Shown here piece after piece: positions 52,929 to 60,921 of a DNA stretch of 64,000 bases. The number at the start of each line of letters is the position of its first letter. Position 1 is the stretch's first letter. The DNA comes from DLAJ01 sp964655525. Lineage in GTDB: Bacteria > Bacillota > Clostridia > Lachnospirales > Lachnospiraceae. The notes under the pieces were generated by a model that made no database searches, had not been told where the DNA came from, and saw only the letters and a list, made by a program, of their open reading frames with translations. Position numbers and translations under genes: made by a program. The stretch is from positions 37,043 through 101,042 of the forward strand of contig CAZZNE010000014.1 of assembly GCA_964655525.1 (NCBI GenBank), written 5' to 3'.

Positions 52929-52961
52929 TCGGAGCTAAGCCGCAAATAGACTTAGCTCCGA
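52929..52961. terminator. Bidirectional terminator between vanS and vanX
   Basis: TCGGAGCTAAG / CTTAGCTCCGA, an 11-bp perfect stem with an 11-nt loop, separates the convergent vanRS and vanHAX-type units. Confidence 0.85.
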
Positions 52962-52967
52962 TTGCAT

Positions 52968-53579
52968 TTAGATAACAGGAAAATCAAAATAGCGGTCAGG
53001 ATAAGGCTCGTTCTTTAGCAGGTAGTGCCACCATTCATTTTCATAGGATTCAAAGCCGTTTTCTTCCATAATGGAACGCAGCAGAGTGCGGTGCTTGGCT
53101 TCGCTGACCGTGACTGCTTCCGATGTATGGTGGGAACGGTCGTCCATAAAATCGAAGCCACTTCCCATGGGAACCATGTCGCCCGAATTCAGGTCATAAA
53201 TCGTGAGGTCAATGGCGCTCCCGCGGCTGTGGCTTGATTTTGCGGCGACATATCCTTTTGCGATCATTTCGCTGCGCTCGATATGGGGGTAATGTTTTTC
53301 TTTTGTGCGATAGTCTTCCGGCTGCGCGGACCAGTGCAGAAAGCAGTTTACCGCGCGTTGGGGGCGGTAGCCGTCCCACAGGAGCAGACCGTATCCGAGC
53401 GCGGCGGCTGTCTCACCGGCTTTTTTTAGTGCGTCCGCCAGCTCGAACGTCCCGACAATGCGGTTGACCGTATATCCGTCCACCGGCTTTCCTGTAAAGT
53501 TGTCCCATGTGGCGTATTTCGCATCCCAGCGGATGCCTTGTACCGCCTCATCTAAAAAAACAAATCCTTTTTCCATCAT
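52968..53579 (-). CDS. vanX: D-Ala-D-Ala dipeptidase VanX
   Basis: A 203-aa zinc dipeptidase of family M15D, close to VanX throughout: GFVFLDEAVQGIRWDAKYATWDNFTGKPVDGY, DGYRPQRAVNCF with the substrate Arg, zinc ligands in SSHSRGSAIDL (His, Asp) and ENEWWHYLL with catalytic Glu and the third His. VanX destroys D-Ala-D-Ala so that only D-Ala-D-Lac is built into cell-wall precursors. No signal peptide is present, as expected for the cytoplasmic enzyme. It lies 61 bp after the ligase gene, a larger gap than in most van operons, filled by a two-hairpin repeat element. Confidence 0.95.
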   Translation of the reverse strand: MMEKGFVFLDEAVQGIRWDAKYATWDNFTGKPVDGYTVNRIVGTFELADALKKAGETAAALGYGLLLWDGYRPQRAVNCFLHWSAQPEDYRTKEKHYPHIERSEMIAKGYVAAKSSHSRGSAIDLTIYDLNSGDMVPMGSGFDFMDDRSHHTSEAVTVSEAKHRTLLRSIMEENGFESYENEWWHYLLKNEPYPDRYFDFPVI

Positions 53580-53609
53580 TGTGCGTATGCCCCTTTCAGC
53601 TTTTGTTCA

Positions 53610-53692
53610 TTTATAGGAAATTTCTTAATGCCAGAAGAATTCACGAAGGGAATTCTTCGAAAGATTGGCTATTCACGCCAATCTTTTTTAGC
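53610..53692 (-). repeat. Double-hairpin element between ligase gene and vanX
   Basis: On the minus strand: AAGATTGGC / GCCAATCTT hairpin (about 53664-53689), TCTTTCGAAGA joint, GAATTC-type hairpin GAAGAATTC / GAATTCTTC (53634-53658), then TTCCTATAA-type motif at 53610-53624. The ligase reading frame runs into it and takes its last residues from it. Similar pieces lie at 3334-3382 and 10564-10618. Confidence 0.6.
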
Positions 53693-54801
53693 GCGGTCGA
53701 GACCAGACAATCGATCACTTCAGAAATGGAAATCCCGGCGGCCTTCATCATGCGGGGATAGCGGCTGTAGGATGTGAACCCCGGCAGGGTATTGACCTCG
53801 TTGAGCAAGATGCTTCCGTCTTTGCGTAAAAACATATCTACGCGGGCAAGCCCTCTGCATCCGAGCGCATGATAGATTGCTTTTGCGGTTTCCTTTAATT
53901 CCGTCTGCTTCTCCAGCGGAATATTTGCGGGAACGGTGAAGCTTGCGTTTTCGGAACCGTTTTCGGGAGTATTTTCCTGATGAATGCGAAAGAAACCGTG
54001 AGAGAGCGTGATCTGGTCTATCTCGCCGGTGACCAAGGCGTTATCCTTTTCCAGCACGGCGCAGCCGACCTCTGTTCCGAAAACCGCCTCTTCGATCAGA
54101 ATCTTGTCATCGTACTGCCGGGCCGTTTTTATGGCGGCATGTAATTCACTCTGATCATACACTTTACTCACGCCAAAGGAAGAACCTGAACGTGCCGGTT
54201 TCACAAAAACCGGGTAGGTGGGTATGTCTTGTACGGTGATACGGGATGCGGCATCATCCGTGCAGTCCGCAGGGAATGAATGTCCGTTTGGCGTACAGTC
54301 CGCAGGGAATGAATATCCGTTTGGCGTGTGTGCGTCGGGATATACAATCCGAAATTCGGGAACGGCGATGCCGGCGTTTTTTACTGCCATGTAAGCAAGA
54401 GCTTTATCCATGCAGAGTGCGGAGCTTGCAATATCGCAGCCGATATAGGGAATACCGGATAATTCCAGCAGCCCCTGTATGGCGCCGTCCTCACCTGTTT
54501 TTCCGTGCAGAACGGGAAATACCACGTCTATATAGAGCGTCTGACAGCTGCCATCCTTAACAAAAGTCACACCGTGCACGGTTCTGTCAGGGGAGATCGT
54601 TACAGGAAAGCATTCGCGCCGTTCCCAATCCGGGCAGGGTTTTTCACATGCAAGCCAGCTGCCGGTGCGCGTAATACCGATGTAAAAGGGTTCATACTTT
54701 GTAAGGTCGATCTGCTTTGCGATTTCTTGTGCCGATTTGACGGAAATATCGTGTTCCTCTGAGCAGCCGCCAAATAAGACGGCAATTTTCAGTTTATTCA
54801 T
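53641..54801 (-). CDS. D-Ala-D-Lac ligase (VanA/B/D-type)
   Basis: A 386-aa ATP-grasp ligase that joins D-Ala to D-lactate, giving precursors that bind vancomycin poorly. It follows VanA-type ligases: LFGGCSEEHDISVKSA, LHGKTGEDGAIQGLLELSGIPYIGCDI, PVFVKPARSGSSFGV, an omega-loop GFFRIHQE with the His linked to D-Lac choice, and GCRGLARVDMFL...EVNTLPGFTSYSRYPRMM. Two oddities: an insert of about 30 residues near 165-200 with two copies of TPNGYSFPADC, and a C-terminal tail (KIGVNSQSFEEFPS) encoded by a hairpin element. ATG at 54801 overlaps vanH by 8 nt and follows AAGGAG. Which van type it is cannot be set without alignment. Confidence 0.93.
   Translation of the reverse strand: MNKLKIAVLFGGCSEEHDISVKSAQEIAKQIDLTKYEPFYIGITRTGSWLACEKPCPDWERRECFPVTISPDRTVHGVTFVKDGSCQTLYIDVVFPVLHGKTGEDGAIQGLLELSGIPYIGCDIASSALCMDKALAYMAVKNAGIAVPEFRIVYPDAHTPNGYSFPADCTPNGHSFPADCTDDAASRITVQDIPTYPVFVKPARSGSSFGVSKVYDQSELHAAIKTARQYDDKILIEEAVFGTEVGCAVLEKDNALVTGEIDQITLSHGFFRIHQENTPENGSENASFTVPANIPLEKQTELKETAKAIYHALGCRGLARVDMFLRKDGSILLNEVNTLPGFTSYSRYPRMMKAAGISISEVIDCLVSTALKKIGVNSQSFEEFPS
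54263..54328 (-). repeat. 33-bp tandem duplication in the ligase gene
   Basis: Two 33-bp copies (54263-54295 and 54296-54328) differ at two positions and encode TPNGHSFPADC and TPNGYSFPADC. They lie in a surface segment before the PVFVKPARSGSS ATP-binding strand. Confidence 0.9.
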
Positions 54802-55747
54802 GTGTTTGTCTCCTTTCAAAATCTAAACAATTCCGCAGCGTGATCTCAACGGTGTCATACAGCACGCGGTCGGTGTAGTATGCCGTGTGCGGTGTGATGA
54901 TCACATTTGGCATCTTTTGCAGTTTTGGCAGGTAGGGGTTGTGAATGGCTTTGTGTGAGCAGTCCGAATAAAAAATGCCTTCTTCTTCTTCCATCACGTC
55001 CAAAGCGGCGCCGCCCAGTCTGCCGCCCTCCAATGCGTTGATCAGTTCCTGCGTATCTACAAGCGACCCGCGTCCTGTATTGATAAGGAAGGCGCCCTGC
55101 TTTACACGGTGAAGCTGGTCCCTGCCAAGCATATGATAGGTATCAGCGGTGAGTGGCACATGGAGGGTAATAATATCACTTTTTTGCAGCAGCTCGCACA
55201 GAGGGATGCAGTCAGCGCCGCGGTTCTGATCGCAGAGCAATATGCGGCAGCCAAAACCATGAAGCCGGTTCTGCACGGCGCGGCCGATGCGCCCCGCGCC
55301 GATGATCCCGACGGTCATGTCGCATAGTTCCTTCCCGCGGCGGCGGTTTAATCGGAAGTCGCTGTGATCTGCGCGGAGGATGGACGATTTTGTGCCGCGT
55401 ATAGCCATTAAAATCAGCATCAGTGTGTAATCGGCAACGCCGTCGGGTGAATATACCGCATTTGAGACGGTGATGCCCAATCGGCCGGCAGCGTCCGTAT
55501 CGATATGGTCATATCCGATGCTCCGGGTGGAAATATATTTCACGCCCGATTCCTTAAGTGCGAAAAGATCAGCCCCGGTAATCCTCGACTTGTGCCCCAC
55601 ACTGATGCAGGCATTTTGAAGTTCCGGATCATGGTCATACTTTGCCGCGGAGAGCTTCGTTATAACGGGTTCAATGCCGAAGCGCGGTGAAAGCTCGTGA
55701 AATAGTTCGGTTTCATCTTCTTCGCAATCAAAGACAGTAATTTTCAT
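54794..55747 (-). CDS. vanH: D-lactate dehydrogenase VanH
   Basis: A 317-aa NADH-dependent dehydrogenase that turns pyruvate into the D-lactate used by the ligase. It has the VanH run CISVGHKSRITGADLFALKESGVKYISTRSIGYDHIDT, VAYSPDxVADYT-type segment, NAD-binding GIIGAGRIGRAVQNRL, catalytic Arg in NTGRGSLVD, Glu in EEEEGIFYSDC, His in TPHTAYYT, and the C-terminus NCLDFERRQTHE that is shared with VanH proteins. It is first of the vanH-ligase-vanX unit, with CAGGAGGAC before the ATG and an 8-nt overlap with the ligase, as in the known vanHA junction. Confidence 0.95.
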   Translation of the reverse strand: MKITVFDCEEDETELFHELSPRFGIEPVITKLSAAKYDHDPELQNACISVGHKSRITGADLFALKESGVKYISTRSIGYDHIDTDAAGRLGITVSNAVYSPDGVADYTLMLILMAIRGTKSSILRADHSDFRLNRRRGKELCDMTVGIIGAGRIGRAVQNRLHGFGCRILLCDQNRGADCIPLCELLQKSDIITLHVPLTADTYHMLGRDQLHRVKQGAFLINTGRGSLVDTQELINALEGGRLGGAALDVMEEEEGIFYSDCSHKAIHNPYLPKLQKMPNVIITPHTAYYTDRVLYDTVEITLRNCLDFERRQTHE

Positions 55748-55895
55748 GTATGTTGTCCTCCTGTCTAAACGCCTGATACCTCTGAGGTTTTGACGCCAAT
55801 GTGCGTATTCAGCCGTTCTGTTACAGGTAGTGTATCAAAAAAGAAAGCGGCATTTATCCGCATGCCTGTACGGTATTCTTGTTTTTTTCTGTGGA

Positions 55896-55917
55896 AATTC
55901 TTACGATTTTCTTACGA
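55896..55917 (-). promoter_or_regulatory. Two contiguous VanR-box-like repeats upstream of vanH
   Basis: On the minus strand TCGTAAGAAAA (55917-55907) is followed directly by TCGTAAGAATT (55906-55896). These match the published VanR site, roughly TCGTANGAAATT. They lie about 150 bp before vanH, so the promoter is likely 20-40 bp further downstream; a weak -10 (AAGAATACC) is near 55875. The rest of 55748-56041 contains no gene. Confidence 0.8.
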
Positions 55918-56041
55918 AGCCGTATGAGGAGGAGGCGATGACTGATTTCATCAGATGGGGAAGAAAGAAAAAACATCATGAACGCTGAATGGATCAGAGG
56001 TCATGATGTTTTGATTGATAAGGGTCATGCTTGTAACAGCG

Positions 56042-56419
56042 TTAATCCCAACGCCCGCTCATTTCCGATTCCAGGGCGGTTTTGCCGCAAGAGGGGCACG
56101 CGCATTTAGACGGTCTTACAGTCGGTCTGAGCTTCGCGCCGCAGGTCGGGCACGGAGCGGTAAAGACGGTTCCCGTTTCCGGCATTGTCAAAACGGGGAC
56201 GCTGACGATCTCTCTGCAGTGTTTACAACATGCGGTACGCAAAGAAAAGGTAAAATTCGGAGAAGGCATTTGAGTTTCATAGAGCGCAATTTCTTCTTTC
56301 TGCGTTTCCGGAAACAGACCGGCAACTGATTTCAGGCTTCCGTGCAACATGCCGCTGCCGACCCTGCATTCCCAGTCCGCATTGCAAAATGTACAGTGGA
56401 TATGGACAATTTCACCCAT
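56042..56419 (-). CDS. Zinc-ribbon protein
   Basis: A 125-aa cytoplasmic protein with four Cys pairs: CTFC (about residue 10), CKHC, CPTC and CPSC, which would make two zinc ribbons. The middle segment (VAGLFPETQKEEIALYETQMPSPNF) has no family that I recognise. It lies between vanH and flagellin on the same strand, each with its own spacing. Role unknown; RNA- or protein-binding adaptors are typical of such ribbons. Confidence 0.65.
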   Translation of the reverse strand: MGEIVHIHCTFCNADWECRVGSGMLHGSLKSVAGLFPETQKEEIALYETQMPSPNFTFSLRTACCKHCREIVSVPVLTMPETGTVFTAPCPTCGAKLRPTVRPSKCACPSCGKTALESEMSGRWD

Positions 56420-56511
56420 CGTATCGTGACCTCCGTTCTTATCAAAAGCCCCGCCGCAAACGCCAAAGCCATGCCTGCATAACCCTGACGCCCGCTGCGG
56501 GGCAACCCTTA

Positions 56512-58371
56512 TCAGCCTAAGAGACTAAGTATCATGTTTGGCTGCTGATTTGCCTGTGCCAGCATGGATTGTCCTGCCTGCAAAAGAATCTGCCGGTTGG
56601 AGAAACGGACCATTTCATCCGCCATATCCGTATCACGTATCCGGGATTCTGCAGCCGTTGTATTTTCAACAACGTTGTCCAGATTTGCAATCGTATGCTC
56701 CAGCCGGTTCTGTGATGCGCCAAAATAGCTTCGGACGGCGCTTACATAACCGATTGCCTGCCGGAACACTTCAATGGATTCACGGGCGGAATTCTGTGTC
56801 GTCATATCGGTGTTTTCGATTCCGAGTGCCTTGGAATCCATTTGGAAGAGATCGAGTTCCATATAATGCTCCGCCGCAGCGCCGATATGAAGGCTGATCT
56901 TCGCGCCGCCGCTTTCCAGATCGACAAATACTTTGTTTGGATCAATGCGGAAAGGCTGAACCTCAGCGCTGTCTCCGAGGATGTCTGTTCCGCCTGTTGC
57001 AAGAGACGGAGTGATCACCGAGCCGGCGCCGCCCAAGGAAGCGACGGAGAGCTTTCTCACAAATTCGACCAGATCAGCATTTGCATTGTCAATTCTGGAA
57101 CGAAGCTGTGACTCGGATAAACCGGTGTTATCCTGCAGCGCAGCGTTTAAGCTTTTTCCGTTTAGAAGGTCTTCAAATATTTTATCCATTCCGGCTGCAA
57201 TGTTGCTGCCGGTCACATCTCCGCCGCCATTTGCCAGATATCCGGCGTACGCTGCGGCAAGATACCCGTGCCCGTATGGTCTGCCCGTTACGGTGTGGGA
57301 TTTCAGGTAGTTAGAGATATTAGAATCCAAATGACTGTCGTTCTCGTCGGCAAGATTTTTGGCAAGGGAACTTAAAGAGTTGTTCCAGCCGGTCGGGAAG
57401 CCGCCGCCCGCAAGCTGTGCGGTACCTTCTACAAACCATGTGGGGAGGGATCCGCTTTTTCCGTTCATCAGCTTCGGCATCGTGTATTGCATGGCGGAAT
57501 GCATGAGCTCATGCGCAAGCGTGGATTCTAAAGCTTCTGCACGTTTCCCGGTGCCAAGTGCGTCTTTATCGTCGAAATCAGAAACATCTACTTTTAACAG
57601 CATGGAAGTTACCTGGCCGCTGTTTGTCTTATAAGTATATTGCGCATATGCCAGCGTATTATTGGGACCGTCCAAAAACGATACGTCTAAAGCCATGTTG
57701 ATCGTGTCGGAGCCGACGGCATTTTTGAGGCTGGGAAAAGTATCCAAAATCTGCTTTACCGCGTTTGGCACGAATTCATTGGCGATTTTATCGGCAAGTA
57801 CGCTTCCGGTGGAAATCTGATCGTCAGCGCTTCTGGCAGCCGCGTTTGTAAGATTGGAAGAAGCGCCTACTGATACGGTATTATCGTTCAGGTTATAAAC
57901 GACCTCATAATGGTAGGTCTCTATGACGGATGCGGATTTGGGAGACCGCCCGTTATCGGGAAAGAGCTTGAGGGTATTAAATTCGGTGTGCTGTGCGGTA
58001 CGGTCGATCTCATCCTTTAACTCCTGCAGTTCGGAATCGATCGCGGCGCGGTCGGCCTCGGTCAGTGTTCCGTTGGAGGCTTTGATGGCAAGTTCATTGG
58101 AACGCTGCAGCATATCATGCACTTCGTTCAGCGCGCCCTCCGCAATCTGGATCAGAGAGATGCCGTCCTGCGCGTTTGCTGACGCTTGTGTCAGTCCGCG
58201 GATCTGACTGCGCATTTTTTCAGAAATCGTCAGACCGGCTGCGTCATCCGCGGCGCGGTTAATGCGATAGCCCGAAGAAAGTCTTTCTGTGGACACCTTT
58301 GTACTGTTTGTAGTGATACCGAGCTGTCGGTTTGAATTCATCGCAGCTAAATTGTGCTGGACAGAAAACAT
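56512..58371 (-). CDS. Proteolytic flagellin (flagellinolysin type)
   Basis: A 619-aa flagellin. Residues 1-140 (MFSVQHNLAAMNSNRQLGI...RISERLSSGYRINRAADDAAGLTIS-like) and about 525-619 (RDTDMADEMVRFSNRQILLQAGQSMLAQANQQPNMILSLL) are the conserved D0/D1 parts that form the filament core and the export signal. The variable surface region (about 145-500) holds a zinc metallopeptidase domain: HELMH at 287-291 and a third-ligand Glu in WFVEGTAQLAGGG at 315. This gluzincin pattern matches flagellinolysins, in which the filament itself is proteolytic. Usual flagellins of this group are much shorter. The gene is monocistronic behind a sigma-D-like promoter; no other flagellar gene is in the window. 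Confidence 0.92.
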   Translation of the reverse strand: MFSVQHNLAAMNSNRQLGITTNSTKVSTERLSSGYRINRAADDAAGLTISEKMRSQIRGLTQASANAQDGISLIQIAEGALNEVHDMLQRSNELAIKASNGTLTEADRAAIDSELQELKDEIDRTAQHTEFNTLKLFPDNGRSPKSASVIETYHYEVVYNLNDNTVSVGASSNLTNAAARSADDQISTGSVLADKIANEFVPNAVKQILDTFPSLKNAVGSDTINMALDVSFLDGPNNTLAYAQYTYKTNSGQVTSMLLKVDVSDFDDKDALGTGKRAEALESTLAHELMHSAMQYTMPKLMNGKSGSLPTWFVEGTAQLAGGGFPTGWNNSLSSLAKNLADENDSHLDSNISNYLKSHTVTGRPYGHGYLAAAYAGYLANGGGDVTGSNIAAGMDKIFEDLLNGKSLNAALQDNTGLSESQLRSRIDNANADLVEFVRKLSVASLGGAGSVITPSLATGGTDILGDSAEVQPFRIDPNKVFVDLESGGAKISLHIGAAAEHYMELDLFQMDSKALGIENTDMTTQNSARESIEVFRQAIGYVSAVRSYFGASQNRLEHTIANLDNVVENTTAAESRIRDTDMADEMVRFSNRQILLQAGQSMLAQANQQPNMILSLLG

Positions 58372-58469
58372 GGGGCATCTCCTTTCTGAAAAAATGAATA
58401 ACCGGCATTTGGTGTATGCGCCTCATGGGTCGAAAATGAGATACGATCACATGGAGATATATAATCATT

Positions 58470-58497
58470 ATATCGGACAGCGAAAAAACATACTTTA
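58470..58497 (-). promoter_or_regulatory. Sigma-D (flagellar) promoter of the flagellin gene
   Basis: On the minus strand TAAA (58497-58494), 16 nt, TCCGATAT (58477-58470), close to the sigma-28/sigma-D consensus TAAA-N15-GCCGATAA. It lies about 100 bp before the flagellin ATG, so expression should depend on completed hook assembly and release of FlgM. Confidence 0.75.
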
Positions 58498-58503
58498 TAG
58501 TGC

Positions 58504-58513
58504 GGGGGGGGGG
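58504..58513. repeat. G10 homopolymer tract beside the flagellin promoter
   Basis: Ten consecutive Gs on the plus strand, six bases from the -35 of the flagellin promoter. Such tracts slip during replication. The rest of 58372-58628 holds no gene; a TACAAT -10-like element for the next gene lies at about 58584-58589. Confidence 0.8.
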
Positions 58514-58628
58514 TAAATTTTTTGTAATTTTAAAAAAATTAGAAAAAAACTGTTTTATGCAACAATCGACAGGTTCTTTATGTTACAATATAAAACATAC
58601 AGACTTTACATAGAAAGGCGTTGGCACA

Positions 58629-60158
58629 TTGCAGGAAAATCGTTCAAAACTGATAGAAAAATCAAAAGAAACCTTAAAAGCGGTAGTACCTATCATTCTG
58701 ATCGTGCTGCTGCTCAGCTTTACGATCGCGCCCATTTCACCGGATATTCTGATGGAATTTCTGATCGGGGCGGTCATGTTGATCGTGGGCATGCTCTTTT
58801 TCTCCATTGGAGCGGAGATGGCGATGACGCCCATGGGCGAACGGGTGGGTACCACCATGACGAAGAGCAGGAAGCTGCTTGTCATGATCTTAGTCAGCTT
58901 CACGCTGGGCTTTGTCATCACAATCTCGGAGCCGGACTTGCAGGTGCTGGCGCAGCAGGTTCCCTCGATTCCCAATTTAATATTGATCGTGGCGGTTGCG
59001 GTGGGCGTCGGACTTTTTTTGGTGTTTGCGCTGTTGCGTATGCTGCTTCGCATTCCGCTGCCACCGATGCTGCTTCTTTTTTACGCGATACTCTTCGCAC
59101 TGGCAGCTTTTGTCCCCAAAGATTTTTTGGCGGTGGCATTTGACTCGGGCGGGGTGACGACCGGACCGATGACCGTTCCGTTTATCATGGCGTTTGGTAT
59201 CGGTATTTCTGCAATCCGAAACGATAAACATGCGGCGGAGGACAGCTTTGGTCTGGTATCGCTGTGTTCCGTGGGTCCTATTATCGCGGTGCTGATCCTC
59301 GGCATGATCTATCACCCGGAATCCACGGAATATTTGTCGGATGTGATACCGAAGATCACGGATTCCGTGGAGCTTGGCAGACTGTTTGTCAGGGGGATTC
59401 CGGTCTACTTACGTGAGATGGCGGTTTCGCTTCTCCCCATCGTTCTGTTTTTTGGGGCATTCCAATTGATCTCTCGCGATATGAAGAAAAAAACACTGAT
59501 CAAGATTCTGATCGGTCTTGTGTATACCTATGTGGGACTGGTTCTATTTTTGACCGGCGTGAATGTGGGCTTTATGCCCGCCGGAAATTACTTGGGACAG
59601 GTGATCGCAGGACTGCCCTATGCATGGATCATCGTGCCGATCGGTATGATCATCGGTTATTTTATTGTTCAGGCGGAGCCTGCCGTATTTGTTCTCACAA
59701 AGCAGGTGGAGGAGATCACCTCGGGCGCAATTGCTGCCAAGGCGATGGAGACGAGTCTGTCCGTCGGCGTTGCGACTTCGATCGGCTTAGCAATGATCCG
59801 CGTACTCACGGGAATCTCCATCATGTGGTTCGTTGTGCCGGGGTATGCCATTGCGCTGCTGCTGACTTTCTTTGTACCCAAGATCTTTACTTCCATCGCA
59901 TTTGACTCCGGCGGCGTGGCATCCGGTCCCATGACGGCGACGTTTTTGTTACCGTTTGCGATGGGCGCGTGTAACGCGGTGGGAGGCAATATCATCACGG
60001 ATGCGTTCGGTGTGGTCGCGATGGTTGCCATGACACCGCTCATCACCATTCAGTCCCTAGGGCTGATCTATCAGGTGAAGGCGGGACGTCTTCAGAAAGC
60101 GGCGGGTGGATATGTGTCCATCGATCAGTACGGGGATATGGATATTATAGAATTATAG
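58629..60158 (+). CDS. DUF1538 polytopic membrane protein
   Basis: A 509-aa protein with about twelve helices, built as two related halves. Each half holds the signature segment AVAFDSGGVTTGPMTVPFIMAFG (first, near residue 170) or AIAFDSGGVASGPMTATFLLPFAMG (second, near 420). This internal duplication and the FDSGGVxxGPM motif are those of the DUF1538 family of putative transporters. The start is a TTG at 58629 preceded by AAAGG at about 10 nt; there is no earlier ATG. A P-II-like gene follows after 43 nt, suggesting nitrogen- or nucleotide-controlled transport. Substrate unknown. Confidence 0.85.
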   Translation: MQENRSKLIEKSKETLKAVVPIILIVLLLSFTIAPISPDILMEFLIGAVMLIVGMLFFSIGAEMAMTPMGERVGTTMTKSRKLLVMILVSFTLGFVITISEPDLQVLAQQVPSIPNLILIVAVAVGVGLFLVFALLRMLLRIPLPPMLLLFYAILFALAAFVPKDFLAVAFDSGGVTTGPMTVPFIMAFGIGISAIRNDKHAAEDSFGLVSLCSVGPIIAVLILGMIYHPESTEYLSDVIPKITDSVELGRLFVRGIPVYLREMAVSLLPIVLFFGAFQLISRDMKKKTLIKILIGLVYTYVGLVLFLTGVNVGFMPAGNYLGQVIAGLPYAWIIVPIGMIIGYFIVQAEPAVFVLTKQVEEITSGAIAAKAMETSLSVGVATSIGLAMIRVLTGISIMWFVVPGYAIALLLTFFVPKIFTSIAFDSGGVASGPMTATFLLPFAMGACNAVGGNIITDAFGVVAMVAMTPLITIQSLGLIYQVKAGRLQKAAGGYVSIDQYGDMDIIEL

Positions 60159-60201
60159 CATGGATTTCACAGACGGTTTTAAGTAAGAATGGAGCAGGTT
60201 T

Positions 60202-60879
60202 ATGGGAAAGTTGTGTCTGATGACAACGATTATCAGTCGAAAACAATTAAAAAAATATCTTCGCCTGTATGAGGAGGAAGCGTTACAGGTCATGTTTATC
60301 ACGCTGGGATCGGGAACGGCGACAGGGGATATAATGGATTATCTGGGTCTGGAATCCATGGAAAAAGCAGTTCTTTTTCATGTGTTGGAGGAAGACGTTT
60401 GGCAAAGTACGAAGAAGCAGCTTAGGCAGAAGCTTCGGATTGACGCGCCGGGCGAGGGAATTGCCTTTATTGTCCCGTTAAGCAGCATCGGCGGGAAAAA
60501 GACATTACAATTTTTAACCGGAAACATAGATTTTCAAAAAGAGGAGGAATCGGTTTTGAAGGATACGACCCATGAGCTTATTGTAGTCATTGCCAATCAG
60601 GGATATACGGAATTGGCGATGGATGCCGCCAGAGGCGCCGGCGCGTACGGCGGGACGGTGATCCACGCTAAGGGTACGGGCATGGAACAGGCGGAGAAAT
60701 TTATGGGCGTGTCCCTCGCCTCGGAGAAAGAGATCATTTTTATCGTGGCAAAAAGAGAACAGAAAAATGATATTATGAAAGCGGTCATGGAGCAGGCGGG
60801 CATGCAGTCCAAGGCAAAATCCATTGTTTTTTCCCTGCCGGTAACGGACACGGCGGGATTGCGGCTGCTGGAGGACTGA
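60202..60879 (+). CDS. P-II-like regulatory protein, two tandem domains
   Basis: A 225-aa protein with two GlnB-like halves (about residues 5-105 and 120-220). The second half reads ELIVVIANQGYTELAMDAARGAGAYGGTVIHAKGTG, with the GxGAYGGTVIxxxG motif that P-II proteins use to bind ATP/ADP. The first half is more divergent (LMTTIISRKQLKKYLRLYEEEALQVMFITLGSGTATGDIMDYLG). P-II proteins bind and gate partner membrane proteins according to energy and nitrogen state. Encoded right after the DUF1538 protein, it is likely its regulator. Start ATG at 60202 has GGAG upstream. Confidence 0.85.
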   Translation: MGKLCLMTTIISRKQLKKYLRLYEEEALQVMFITLGSGTATGDIMDYLGLESMEKAVLFHVLEEDVWQSTKKQLRQKLRIDAPGEGIAFIVPLSSIGGKKTLQFLTGNIDFQKEEESVLKDTTHELIVVIANQGYTELAMDAARGAGAYGGTVIHAKGTGMEQAEKFMGVSLASEKEIIFIVAKREQKNDIMKAVMEQAGMQSKAKSIVFSLPVTDTAGLRLLED

Positions 60880-60921
60880 TGTTAAAGGAAATTAAAGGAA
60901 ATATCATAATTTCTTATATGG

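Noticed and set aside
56490..56503. Terminator for flagellin
   Set aside because: A GC hairpin (GCCCCGC / GCGGGC) is present after the stop but has no T-run on the minus strand, so I did not list it as a terminator.
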